Origin: Topomyia yanbarensis
Taxonomy: Eukaryota > Arthropoda > Insecta > Diptera > Culicidae
Direction of reading: 5' to 3'
Assembly: GCF_030247195.1 (NCBI RefSeq)
Contig: NC_080670.1
Location: 93,198,161 to 93,262,160 of the forward strand
DNA: 64,000 nt
Shown here: positions 35,095-45,989 of the stretch, piece by piece
How the letters are laid out: every line of letters begins with the position of its first letter
Numbering within the stretch: the stretch's first letter is position 1
Program-made: the position numbers and the translations under genes
The notes under the pieces: model-generated
Database searches by the model: none
What the model was told of the DNA's origin: nothing
The model's input: only the letters and a program-made list of their open reading frames with translations

Positions 35095-36106
35095 TCATAT
35101 GAAGGCTTCGTGATTGCCAAAATCAATAGCGTCTTCGTGTGTAGCTATTACGCTCCTCCAAGGTGGACAGTAAAGCAGTTCAGCCTAATGCTGGAGCAGT
35201 TAACCGAGTAGTTGATCGGTCGGAAGCCGGTAGTCATTGGTGGTTACTTCAACGCCTGGGGTTTGGAGAGTAACCTGAGAGACTTAAAAAATCAGATTGC
35301 CCCAAAGAGCTGTGACGAGAAGTAGACGCTTATCCCTGGGGCGACGCGTACCTAGTCGTGATGGCCAAAATGAAGGGTTCGACGACGCCAGCCAAAATAT
35401 GCCCGAGTAAGCTGAATATAATTATCGAGGATCTTTTACCCGAAGCACGATCCAACTATCTGGCCACCAACACCGTACGGCGAAGAAGAACGAGCACACA
35501 CGGACGATTGGTAAGTAACGATGAGCTCGACAAAGTATCGAAGTGTCTGAAATCAAAGAAATCCCCGGTCCGGATAGAACACCAAACGTGGCGCTGAAAG
35601 CTGCGATCCTGGCATATCCGGACGTGTTCAGGATGGTGCTGCAGATGTGTTTAAATAAAGGTTCTCCGAAATTTGGAAGGTATAGAAGCTGGTACTGCAG
35701 CCGAAGCCGCGCGGACTAACTAAGAGGCAGCTCGGATTGCGCAAGAAGCGTCAACAGTGGATGCAATTCTGACAATGTTTAAGAGTGCTGAGAAGGCATC
35801 TAAACAGAAGTGAAGAGGATATCGATACTGGGCTGTGGTCATGATAGATGTTAAGAATGCATTTAACAGCGCCAACTGGACAGCCATTGCTGCAGCGCTG
35901 CACAGAATGAGGGTTCCCAACTATCTATGCTAGATCCTGAAGAGCTACTTATAGAGCAGAGTGCTGCTGTGCGAGACGAGCGAAGGGCAGAAGTCAATGT
36001 CATTCACAGCGTACGTTCCTCAAGGCTCCATTCTTGGTCCAACTCTTTGGAACGGGTATACGATGGGGTCATAACTATTCGGCTGCCCAGGAAAGTGAAA
36101 ATCACG
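35095..36106 (+). pseudogene. R1-like LINE ORF2, endonuclease and RT part (right copy)
   Basis: Starts with endonuclease wording (VFVCSYYAPPRWTVKQFSLM, then VVIGGYFNAWGLES, the GDFNAW motif in decayed form). Next are a linker, a KSKKSP/GPD-like finger region around 35550, MIDVKNAFNSANWTAIAAAL (RT motif A) and VPQGSILGPTLWN (motif B). It breaks at 36106 before the FADD motif, where a 59-bp MITE piece follows. Stops and shifts are frequent. Confidence 0.85.
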
Positions 36107-36165
36107 CACACAAAAGAATAATGAAATTTAAACGACAATTTAAATCAATACGAATGTAAACATAC
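36107..36165 (+). mobile_element. MITE, copy 3 (59-bp remnant)
   Basis: CACACAAAAGAATAATG through CGAATGTAAACATAC matches the first 60 bases of the MITE at 7805. It sits at the break in the R1-like LINE, so it probably marks an old insertion followed by deletion. Confidence 0.75.
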
Positions 36166-36169
36166 ACAG

Positions 36170-36760
36170 CTGTAAATAACCCACCACAAGCAGCGTCAAA
36201 GCGATTCAGCGGATTCAGATCGACGTTGGAGAGCAGAATTTTGAGTGATAACCGACGACCGGTTGAGCTTCAACAACCACGTCGACTACGTCTGTGAAAA
36301 GTCGGCGAAGACAACGAGAAACACGCCAAATGTCGGCTACCGAGACGAGACGTATGCTATCTACTGTTTCGTCATCTATACTTCGATATGAGGTTCCTGC
36401 CTGGGGTGCTGCGCTGAAAACCAAGCGGAATCGTGAAAAGCTGAATCGGACATTCCGGCTGATGCCCGTACGAGTCGCGAGTGGTTATAGAACAATATCG
36501 TCGGAGGTAGTATGCGTTATCGCCGGCATGATCCCGAAAATGCATCACTATGGCTGAGGACTAATCCCAAATGTGACAGCTTGGGTGCATAGGAAACATG
36601 GAGATGTGAACTTACATTTGATGCAAATTTTGTACGGACACGGATGCTGCAGAGGACGTGGCGAAGGGACCAACAAAGTACGCCCTTGGTTAGAAAGTCG
36701 CCGTTAAATCACAAATTGGGATTCGCGAGAAATTTCGCCGCCGGGGAACTATCCGTTGGT
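36170..36760 (+). pseudogene. R1-like LINE ORF2, C-terminal part (right copy)
   Basis: In several frames: DDRLSFNNHVDYVCEKSAKT-like wording, SILRYEVPAWGAALKTKRN, REKLNRTFRLMPVRVASGYR and TISSEVVCVIAGMIP, followed by the HLMQIL..GHG region. This is the R1-type thumb and C-terminus. The longest open part is 36294-36557. 3' UTR-like sequence follows to about 37500. Confidence 0.85.
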
Positions 36761-39700
36761 GTAGATTGGGTCCCCCGCCGGGGACCAGTTGAGTAGTGCG
36801 CAACGTAGAACCGGGTTCGAGTCATCTGGGCGCCAGTGATACGGATGTCAGACTTGACCGGAATCGCCGGACTGACCTTAACACCCTACCGGATAGCTCG
36901 TGAGTAGGGTAGATGCACAGCCGGGGATCAGACCGCGTCGAATAGCTAGCAATGGATCATTGGGGCGCCAGTGAACCGGAAGCTACGCTCCACCCGGAAT
37001 CGCTGGATGGACTTTAGCACCTACTGGCTGGTCCATAGAGTAGCCTAGGTCCATCGCTGGGGCTACATCGAGTAGATCGGAACAAAGCGGGGAGCTAATT
37101 GACTCACGGAAACGAACATCGGCATCGGGAGAAATCTACCGCTCGGTATCGGGAGAACCTGTCTCGCCTAGGAATTCTCCTTCGGAGTAGGCCAGATCCA
37201 TCGTTGGGGACTGGACCGAGTAGTTTGCGAACAAGTCGGGAGCTGAACGAGTAAGTGGCGCTGAATGGTACGAGAAGAAAGTTTCGGTGCAGAGTGGCAC
37301 AAGGGAGCCGAAGGGCTAGGTAAATTAGACACTCTGAAGTTTGCCGCCCAGATTGTCTTCGTAGGGGAAGAGCATAAAGTTTCGACCCCTGCTAGCTTTC
37401 CGACTACCATGTAGAAATTGCCAGTCTGTGTTGATGGTGAAGAACACACCACCGTCGAGGAGTAGTGCTGTAACCCTACTGAAGAAACTAACTGCTAAGT
37501 AGTGGAATTAGAGTGGGTGTTATGGTCATGAAAACCCCCTCCCCGAAGTAATGCCGTAAGGTAGTGCCGGGGAGGATTCAGGTTTTGGGCAAGAGTAGTG
37601 GTTTTTGGTAAGTCGGGTGGCAACATACACCAGCTCCCTGAGACGTTACAGTTTAATATATTTTTTTCCTGCAGCCTCAGGGCTTTTTTGGAAGTTTTTT
37701 GCTATCCTCTAAAAACAAAAACAAAAAAACACACACAGTCGATTGGTATATGAGACTCGGCCAAATAACAAATCGGAATTGAAAATAAGAAAATTTTCTG
37801 AACTATATATGAAGATATAATAGCTTATTGTGTTAAAACTATCAGCAATAGTCTAGAAATGTATCGCTCATATACATACTAATTTCATAATAAAACCAGT
37901 GAAGATAAATTTTCTGTATTGTTTTGTGAAGATATATTTGATCCTTACATGAGAAACTATCAACGGTCTTCTAGAAATGTTTCGCTCACATACAAATAAT
38001 TTAAGATTATATCATTCATGGTTATTCACGATAGATTTAAATTCTTCCACATAATTGTAATTTTCGGTGTTTTGTAGTACTTGTACCGACTTTTTAGTCG
38101 TAGAAAATTCAACTTTGGTCGCATCTAACTGCAGAAGTAGTAGTCTAGATTGCCCAAAAAAATAGTAGTTTGCAATATTTTCTAAACTGCTAAGATGTAA
38201 CGAGATGGAAATTTCGCTTTCGAGGTCTGGTTATTAGAGTGTTGAAATGATGATTGACATGATCCTATATCACGTCTCTTGGTTTAGAACCGAGTATATG
38301 AGCATAAGGTGTAATGTTTCATCCTTCGAACCTCTTGCTCTCGTGTACATATTTATTACCATTTATTACCGCATTTTTTCCCGAAGATATTAAACATTAG
38401 ATAGTCCTTCCTGAGTATCAAAAGAACTTGATAGTGTCCCCGATACTCGGACGTAACACATCACTCGATCCGTAGTCGATTTGATCAAATATGTCGGTTT
38501 AGCTAGAAACCCATATTCGTGTATTAGATCCCATAGGTGATCTCAATCGATTGTATCATATGCGGCTTTCAAATCTATAAACAGGTGGCACGTTGTAATT
38601 GCAACATTTTTGAAAGACTAGTCGAATCGAAAATATTTCGTTTGTTGTGATGCATGCCCCAGTAAAACCTGCTCTGAATTCCCCATGTTTCTCTATGGGC
38701 AGCGGTGAACACTTTGTAGGTGGCATTCAGCAATGTGATTGACTGGTACTTGCAACAATCCAGCTTATCACCTTTGTTATAGACGGGACATGTGTACTAC
38801 TCCCTCATTATTTTATATGAAGAGTAAACTGAACGAATTTCTATTCGAAAGGTTCAAGCCAGCAATAAGAACGTAGGGAAACGTATATCTGCAAAAACAA
38901 ACACGGACATTTAAAAACTACAGCCATTTTCAAAATCTCTCTCGATTTAGCAGAAGCTTTTACTAGATCGAACAATCGACTAATGATACATATGCATACT
39001 ATGCTGAAGTATGCTCTCCAAAATGTGATTTTGTGTAAAGGTTTGGGAGAAAAGTTCTTCATTCAAACATAGAATGATGAATTTTGCTCCCAAACATTTA
39101 CGGAAAATCACCTATAATTCTCACAAGCTGACATCAGCAGCCTGGTAAATATAAACATTTGAATTGTGCGTTTATTTCCCCGGCAAGCAGTTTATCGTCT
39201 ATTTATTCTTCATTAGTGGGAGGGTAACCAAATTTTCACCTCTCAAGAACTTGCGAAAAGCTACTGACAAAGCAGTATGGAAGCTCCACCTCAACGGCAT
39301 CCCTTATTATTGAACGCCCAGGCAGTTTAGTAACTATAATAACATATCGGAAAGAATGAAATATTCAAACCAACAGTCAGACTATAGAAATCATCAATGG
39401 GGAAACACGTGGCTGCAACCATGCGGTAGCATGCGGCTAACCGACATTTGTGATTTCTTACCTGTTTCACCATTGTGCTATATGATCGGTGTAAAGTCAG
39501 ACCGGACTAAGTAGCAAAATCTCAAAAGAAGAGAAAATGATAGGATTGAATCAAAAATTTCTTCTTCAGCTACATTTCATTTGCGCCAGATTTGAAAAAT
39601 ATTATCATTAGCATGAATTATGAAATGAATCCATTGCGGATAATACCGTAAAGAATGCAAAGATTCAATCTTTGTACACGTTTTTCTCTGTATCAATGTA

Positions 39701-40134
39701 ATATCGCTTAGTCCGGTCTGGCACAAAACCGACATCTTGCATGCGCGTGCGCTTTGTATTCATTTTCACTGAAGTTAGAATGGACATACGGCATTTGGTA
39801 GAAATGCGGCTGCAAATATGGGTATTTCATCAACTTTACTAAAATATGAATAACTCAAAAACGAAGCATCGTAGCTATGTAATTCTACACAAAGCAAGCT
39901 ACAATCCTATGCAATAGTATGGGGTACTTTTGAATAAAATATCGGAGATATTTTGGTTCGAACTAGAAAATGCTAGCCGTGAGTAATCGTCAAAATTTTA
40001 AATTTTTAGTTATACCAAAAAATAGCTTAATTCCTTGCGCAACTTTACACGAGAGGGATTGTTGATATCTTTTACGTAAAAGTTTCAGAAATTCGAGAAA
40101 GCGCTGCAGCCGATCCTGTAACCTTTCGCCTTAA
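36237..40134 (-). repeat. Right arm of the 3.8-kb inverted duplication
   Basis: Reverse complement of 9323-11113 joined to 20500-22440. At 38329 the sequence passes without break from one part to the other (ATCCTTCGAACCTCTTGCTC), so it is the empty site for the Ty3/gypsy insertion. It includes the R1-like 3' end (plus strand) and an RTE-like RT fragment (minus strand). Confidence 0.92.
38395..38810 (-). pseudogene. Degenerate LINE RT fragment (right copy)
   Basis: Reverse-complement copy of 10640-11046 with the same wording (LKAAYDTID region, VMCYVRVSGTLSS). Decay is shared with the left copy, so it was already a pseudogene when the duplication occurred. Confidence 0.7.
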
Positions 40135-40952
40135 GTTCGATTAAACGGGCTCAGCGAAATTTTCCTGGGAATCCCGTTCGTTAGTATATTCAGCAAAACA
40201 ATTTTATTACCGATTTCTCCGCGTTGAATACAGGTCAATAATTTCATATAATGATTTCAACAAGCAGACAATGTACATGTATGACAGGTGGGAGTGTTCT
40301 GAAGTGGTTTTAGTGGAGGTAACAACATATAATCATGTATTGGACATTTTATAATGATTCTCCTTAACCCTGCAAAACCACGGGGTTGGCAGCAGAGGGT
40401 TAAGTTGTTTGGATCAGATGACAGTTAATATATGATAACTAAAAATATAAAATTGTTCTATAAATTGCAAAGTTATTGCCGCGTTGACCTGAAAATTTGT
40501 CATTTCATTCATAAAGGAACAATCATTGAAATTATGTCAATTTATGCTTTGCAAGATTTGAAATAACTTCGAAGTGTGGTCACGACACCCCTGTTGTCAT
40601 ATACATTACCAACCCATATTTTCATCATTCGTTTTGGTGTAGCTTTCGCTTAGTGGCAGAGTTGCGACATTCACTGATTTTCTTGAAAGGATTTGCAAAA
40701 ACCTTCGAGTTTGTAGATTAGAAAAACATTTTATTATGATTCACTGGTAAAAGTACAGAATTAACAAGTGCAAACTTAGTACTAGTTAATAAAAGAAACT
40801 TTCTAATTAAATTCTTTTTCCATTTTGCATTCGTCCTAATAAGAACGGTTTGTAGATAACTATGTTGATACAAGACGAGAATCTTTTGAAACAATTCAAA
40901 CCTTGCCGACGATTGTTTTTACTGCGTACATACATCTTTCCCCTTTCGCAGC
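40135..40952. other. No recognisable gene
   Basis: Non-coding. GTCACGACAC at 40579 with ACATTACCAACCC at 40603 is the inverted counterpart of the motif at 8927-8964, about 450 bp outside the duplication arm on each side. Confidence 0.5.
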
Positions 40953-41210
40953 TCACACCAAATGAGTACGCTTTGCAGCCTTCGATATTTTGGTGGCAAT
41001 TTTAGTGGAAGTTACTACCGCCTTTTCAGTGACTGCGTTTCTTAGCCTTTGGCTTTTTGGCCTTCACACCGCCACCAACGTTTTTCTTCTCTCCGGTGGT
41101 AGCCGATTTGATTGGTGGTCCGATGCAGCTTCTCACGACCACGCACGTCTGTTATGTACTGTGTCTTACACACGCTTTGAGAAAAGCTGCGACACCCCTA
41201 TTTATAGGTT
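40953..41210 (-). pseudogene. Histone H1-like gene relic
   Basis: Minus strand, from the distal end: CTATAAATAGGGG (41197-41209, TATA-like), a short 5' UTR-like stretch, then PPIKSATTGEKKNVGGGVKA and KKPKAK. After a one-base shift follow AVTEKAVVTSTKIATKISKA, AKRTHLV and a TGA at 40953. A Lys/Ala-rich tail with KAKKPKAKK is typical of histone H1 C-termini. The globular domain is missing. It could be a processed or captured fragment inside a repeat. No histone 3' hairpin was found downstream. Confidence 0.4.
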
Positions 41211-41924
41211 TTATCATTAATGTTGATTCTCATTTAAAGTAGTTTTTGAACTATTTAAACAAATTTTATATAGCAAACAACGTATCGGTAGCAAGCGTTG
41301 AACGTTTTCCTTCCGATTTATGAAACAAGATTGGCAATCCGTTTAGTAGAAGAAAAGTTATTAAGGTTCAAAATGTACGTAACGTTTTCACTAATATGCA
41401 CTACTATCGCTTTCTCGCTCGTTGTCGTGGCGTGCATGGGCCTTTCCTTTCCGTCCGGCTTCTAATGGCATAACCAAAACTAATATGCCGGCTTTCCCCC
41501 ACCAACTGCTCTCGTCAAGCAACCCAATACGAATAATCATAGGAACAATTATGTAGTGGACCTATATATAAACTTTTCGTTATTTTATTGTTCATTTGCT
41601 GCACCATTTTGACGACTCTGTGCGGGATGGGCTGAAAATTTTCACTTTTCCGAGTCGTTTTCGAAAGATTTTTCAAAACACTATTTTTCCGTTGATAATG
41701 AATGTCCTACATATTTCAAAATTTAATACAACATTGGTACAAATATTTTCGACAAAATGCCGAAGAAATTGAATAAATCCATTCAGTACAACAAAAGATA
41801 TGAGCGTTCAAAATCTTACATCATTTTTCTTCCGAAATTTTGAAAAGGGGCCCCTATATTGAAAGGTAAGTCGTTAGTCACGACAAAAGATAAAAGGACA
41901 TTTGAAGTTTAGAAATAAAGAAAT
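41211..41924. other. No recognisable gene
   Basis: Non-coding. CCTATATATAAAC near 41560-41572 is TATA-like. GC-richer sequence at 41400-41530 (CTCGCTCGTTGTCGTGG) stands out from the AT-rich surroundings and may belong to the same histone-related relic. Confidence 0.4.
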
Positions 41925-42008
41925 CTTGAGCGTTTTTTCAAAACGTAATATCTGCAATGAGTTACTCTCTTTGTTTATTTTTTTTTTTTTTCAAATTCGT
42001 TTATTTGA

Positions 42009-42041
42009 CACGGCTCATTGCGGTAGCTTAACGGAGCCGTG
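42009..42041 (-). promoter_or_regulatory. 3'-terminal hairpin of the ORF1-only LINE
   Basis: CACGGCTC (42009-42016) pairs with GAGCCGTG (42034-42041), 8 bp. The loop on the minus strand reads CGTTAAGCTACCGCAAT. Loop sequence, and position next to AAATAAACGAA and poly(A), match the hairpin at 28696-28723. Confidence 0.7.
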
Positions 42042-42088
42042 GGTCTCTTAAATAATTACAATATAAAAATGTATAAAAACAAAAGTTA

Positions 42089-43078
42089 TTAAGCGTCCTT
42101 TGGATCTCGTCCACGCAACTTTTTATTGCGCGGGGAGACTTTCTTTCGCGGCGGGGAAATATCTTGTGGGTCCATTGCGTTTTCATCGTTGCCGTCTATG
42201 TCATAATCGTTTGTGGTGCCTTGATGTTCACGAGAAACATCTCCTTTCCTATGGCCCTTACGGGTCACGAGCGTAAAGCCGTTGTCGTTGTTATTTGCTT
42301 CCTCGCCGATGGTGCTAGCAGTTGATTCTGAAGCATTGTATGCTGATTTTACAGTTGTTATTATGGCTTGAACAGCTGCCACAAAATTGGCAACCGTTTG
42401 TGGTTCTGGTGATGTTATTGAAGACTGTGTTTCGGATTGGTTTGCCGAAGATGTATGGGCAATTTGTTGTGATGCATTCTCCTCAACATTTTCCACACAA
42501 GGTGTTCCATGATGTACCGTCTGGTTGCAGTACTTGCACGTAGGAGTCTGCCCTTCGTGGGTACATAGCGTGATTTGTTTGATGTTAGTTTCTTTATATT
42601 TGAATTGTATAGTCAAGTGGGAGGGAATAGGTCTTACGACCCGCATCCTCACCACAAGAACACCGTTGGGAATACCCGGGAAAAAGTTTCTCCAAGTATC
42701 AGGTGTGACTGATTCCACTTCTCCGAATTGCGACATGTATTTTGTAATTGATTCATGGGGCGTACGCGGTGACAAATCATGTAGCCTTACATCTATATAA
42801 TTGTTTTCTATATATACTGGCATCTTCACACTTTCAAACACGTGTTTTAGGTTGTTCTGTAAAGTGAATCGTTTTGCTTGGTCTAGCGTGTTGAATGATA
42901 TCAATACCGCACTGCGCAAGTGATGATACTGAAGATATATGACATCCTTAAGCCTAAGCTTCATGTTCACCTTCAGAAAATGTTCCACCTCACGAAGACT
43001 CGGTCGCGTAGAACAAAATCTTAAGTCAACAACCGCTGTGTTGGGTCGAAGTAATGCTCTTTCATCAAATTCACTCAT
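42089..43078 (-). CDS. LINE ORF1 (gag-like nucleic-acid-binding protein), 329 aa
   Basis: Start chosen at the ATG at 43078 (MSEFDERALLRP); the frame is open a little further upstream but without ATG. The first 160 residues resemble the two-lobed RNA-binding region seen in mosquito LINE ORF1 proteins (LRPNTAVVDLRFCSTRPSL, DVRLHDLSPRTP). A single Cys/His motif follows, CKYCNQTVHHGTPC, then a low-complexity Ser/Thr/Gln stretch and a strongly basic end (PPRKKVSPRNKKLRGRDP). The protein would bind element RNA to form the transposition particle. No damage is visible. No ORF2 follows; the stop is close to the 3' hairpin. Confidence 0.8.
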   Translation of the reverse strand: MSEFDERALLRPNTAVVDLRFCSTRPSLREVEHFLKVNMKLRLKDVIYLQYHHLRSAVLISFNTLDQAKRFTLQNNLKHVFESVKMPVYIENNYIDVRLHDLSPRTPHESITKYMSQFGEVESVTPDTWRNFFPGIPNGVLVVRMRVVRPIPSHLTIQFKYKETNIKQITLCTHEGQTPTCKYCNQTVHHGTPCVENVEENASQQIAHTSSANQSETQSSITSPEPQTVANFVAAVQAIITTVKSAYNASESTASTIGEEANNNDNGFTLVTRKGHRKGDVSREHQGTTNDYDIDGNDENAMDPQDISPPRKKVSPRNKKLRGRDPKDA

Positions 43079-43508
43079 GATACAATGTTTCCTTTGTTCT
43101 AGATACACTAACTGTCGTTCACTTTGCTCTTTGTTGCTCTAACTTGGCAGAGGAAAAAAGTAGATCGAACTGTTTCCTTTGTTCTTAAGACAATGCACAC
43201 AAGAAAAGAAGTACTGTATTGTGGTTCGTTTTGCGCTGGATCAGACAGCAGCAGAGTTTCGTGACCAGTGTCTATGGTGGTTGTAAGTCGACTGACTCTC
43301 TTTGTTTACTTTCTCTTCTGTTAATAATTCGGTCACTTTAACATTTATCCCACAGCTCTTTGCATAATATGCTAGTTGAAACCACCGTCTTTCGATCTGT
43401 ACTGTAAAATATGTGAAAAGTGTTATAGTGACGCCGTAAAAATCGAAAGAGAAAGTAAACAAAGAGAGTAACTCATTGCAGATATGACGTGTTGAAAAAA
43501 CTCTCAAG

Positions 43509-43828
43509 AAATATTGTCAGTCGTTTCTCTCTCTCTCTCTCTGACCTTGATAGTTGCATGACGTTGTTTGAAAATGAAGAGTACTTTAGCCAAGAGGGAA
43601 TGCTTAAGTATGGCGCGTATACTGTCCACCACATGAACGTTGGTTTGACTAGTAAAAAAAATATTTGTGTTCCGTGATGAGTTTAGTTGACCTCCCGTGA
43701 GTTTCCCGTGATTAACCAAAGCCTGTTGAAATTGCATATTGACCCAATTGTATGATACTTGGGAGCAGTACATCATACTCAACATGCAACCTAAAGAGAC
43801 TAAGATTATTGTATGATCTACCATGCCC
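43509..43828. other. No gene; short CT microsatellite
   Basis: Contains a TCTCTCTC run at about 43527-43543. Otherwise plain sequence up to the next MITE. Confidence 0.5.
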
Positions 43829-44300
43829 GTTAGACTGGTTCAATTTTTGACTTTTAGCTCCACCAGGCTCTATTGATTCCTTTTATAGCCCTTAGCAATT
43901 GTGCAAATTTTGGTACCGATCGGTTGTGTCTACGGACCCTCCAAAAATATCAAAGTTTATATACAAATTAGTATGGAAAATCGGTTAAAATTGAAAATAA
44001 ATTCATAAAAAATCACCTCATTAATCAATTCATGAGAATACTGTACATGTCTAAAGGTATTTTTCTATTGAACACATTCGTGGAACATTGTAAGTTTGTG
44101 AAAATTCACTGAGAAAAGTTATTAACTGAAAAAGCAGCATGACTTCAACACAAGTGGATTTTATTATTTGAAATTTAGGAAATTTTTGGAGGGTCCGTAG
44201 ACACAACCGATCGGTACCAAAATTTGCACAATTACTAAGGGCCATAAAAGAAATCAGTAGGGCCTGGTGGAGCTAAAAGTCAAAAATTGAACCAGTCTAA
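43829..44300. mobile_element. 472-bp MITE with about 115-bp inverted arms
   Basis: Left arm from GTTAGACTGGTTCAATTT to about 43945; right arm from about 44187 to AAATTGAACCAGTCTAA at 44300, almost perfect reverse complements (e.g. GGAGGGTCCGTAGACACAAC, CCGATCGGTACCAAAATTTG). TGCCC flanks both ends (43824-43828, 44301-44305). No coding content. Confidence 0.85.
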
Positions 44301-45989
44301 TGCCCATGCAGGTAATTTCTGGAATGGGAAGGAATGTTAGTTCAACACTTGTTACTATTATGACCGAGGATAGATAGGGAAATGAATCAGAATATATCTT
44401 GGTAGATATTGTGATTTAGCTAAGTACTCACGCGCTTTATCCTTTTATTTTAGATCAAAGTTTTCACGTGTGCAACCTCCAGTAGAAATATGGATAATTT
44501 TGAAGAAAAGACCAGGAGTGCGATTTTACAAAGTTTTAGCTTCTGATGGCTTTACATTTTTCTGGCAGAGTGAAGTTCTGGAGTGTTGAAATATTTACCA
44601 CTGTTTAGGAAAGCAAAAGTAGTACAAAGCTAGTGTCAGACATTCATGAGACCTCAAGAAGTCTTATTTGGATGTATTCGTAGATTTGTGGGTAGTTGGT
44701 TCCAGATTTGATAAATAGACTGGCTTATTTTGACACATGTACAGTTCGCTTGCAACACAAAAAGCTTTTTGTGCGATTCGACAGCTTCATCTTAGGCCAA
44801 TTCAATAAATTTCCTACATGAAAGTTTCGTTTTCTAAATACGGTTTTTAAAGCAAAGCTTTGAAATTTATACCTTGGCGTGGAAGAGCCTGCTGTTACTT
44901 AGTGTAGAATTAGGCTTCATCCTTTACGGCACAACCGCCAGAAGAAACCTAAAACAGTCGGGAATAGCGAATCAGAAAATGTGACTATATGTCAGTGATT
45001 CACTCAATACATAATGATGCAAACCCTTAAGGTCCGTTTAGGTTAAGTCTTCGGTATGGAATATCTAGGAACTCCTAGCATGTTGTTAGTCGACTCTTAC
45101 GACATGGGAGCAGGTTCCCAGTAGCCCTTTTCCTTGAAATAGTGTAAAAAGATTTTGGCCCGCCGGACACCACACGGCCTCGTTATGAGTTTAGGTGGCT
45201 TTCGTAAACAAAGCGCAAAATTTCCCATTTATTGGGTATTTTCAATGGTCCGGTGTTCACTTGTTCAATGTGGACAATTTAACATCGAGACTATAGTTGT
45301 CAAATGTCGTATATGGGCGAACGATGATATTTTAGGAGATTGAGTAAGGTAAAGCATCAACCATTCTAATTCACACAATGCTGACAAAATAATGAAAGAA
45401 GTATTTGTTGTTCATTTCTTTTTATTGTATTTTTTTGCTCTTCTCTTTTCATAGATCTGAAACTAAAGAATGCTCAATCTATAAGACACGATGTGTTTTG
45501 CTTCAAACTGAACTGACATTGGAAATGTATCTGCCAAGAAATAATGTTTCGAATTCATCTGATTAGCGTATGAAAGCGATGTTAGGTCCAAAAATGCAAA
45601 CAAGAAATTTGAATGTTAACCCTTTTATATGATGATGGTCCCACCTCATACCCCTACAAAGGTGTGAGCTGAACGATTTATCTAAAAGATAATTAATATT
45701 TTGATCCATAACAAAACCAGTTAACAAAAAGAAACGGACTGGTTCAATTTGCACACATAGCCTTTCCTTTAAAAGAACGTAAGCAGATACATTTCGAATA
45801 TTTCGCCAACAACCAGGGTCCATCAAGAAAATTTCCATTCCGGGAAGATACTTGATAGAATCGGGAATTGAGCCCAATAGCTTCCATTTCCGATAATTCT
45901 CTGTAAGACTCCTCCCGTCTGACCAAGACATCGGTACTACCACCTGCTAAGGTGAGAAGTGACTAGCCTAGTGGCAGTGCAGAGTCCGG
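44301..45989. other. No recognisable gene
   Basis: Non-coding, probably the largest stretch here without obvious repeats. Open frames (e.g. 45155-45343, minus 45563-45943) have no motif or splice context I can support. Confidence 0.5.

Larger units (their letters stand above)
41978..43294 (-). mobile_element. ORF1-only LINE (non-autonomous), minus strand
   Basis: Bounded by a perfect 14-bp target duplication, ACTCTCTTTGTTTA (41964-41977 and 43295-43308), with a poly(A) tail adjoining the left duplication (T-run 41978-41991). The 1,317-bp element has about 216 bp of 5' UTR, one intact ORF, and a 3' UTR of about 100 bp with a terminal hairpin. There is no endonuclease or RT, so it resembles half-LINEs that rely on another element's ORF2. 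The perfect duplication and open ORF suggest a recent insertion. Confidence 0.88.
41925..43508. mobile_element. MITE split by a LINE insertion
   Basis: Outer ends CTTGAGCGTTTTTTCAA (left) and GTTGAAAAAACTCTCAAG (right) are inverted. The match continues through ATATCTGCAATGAGTTACTC and TCTTTGTTTA, about 53 bp in all. AAAT flanks both sides (41921-41924, 43509-43512). Without the 1,317-bp LINE and its target duplication the MITE is about 253 bp. Confidence 0.85.

Noticed and set aside
40953..41210. Functional histone gene
   Set aside because: The globular domain is missing, a frameshift is needed, and no histone 3' hairpin follows.
45563..45943. 126-codon minus-strand frame
   Set aside because: No ATG context, motif or splice signals that I could support; no similarity to element proteins I know.
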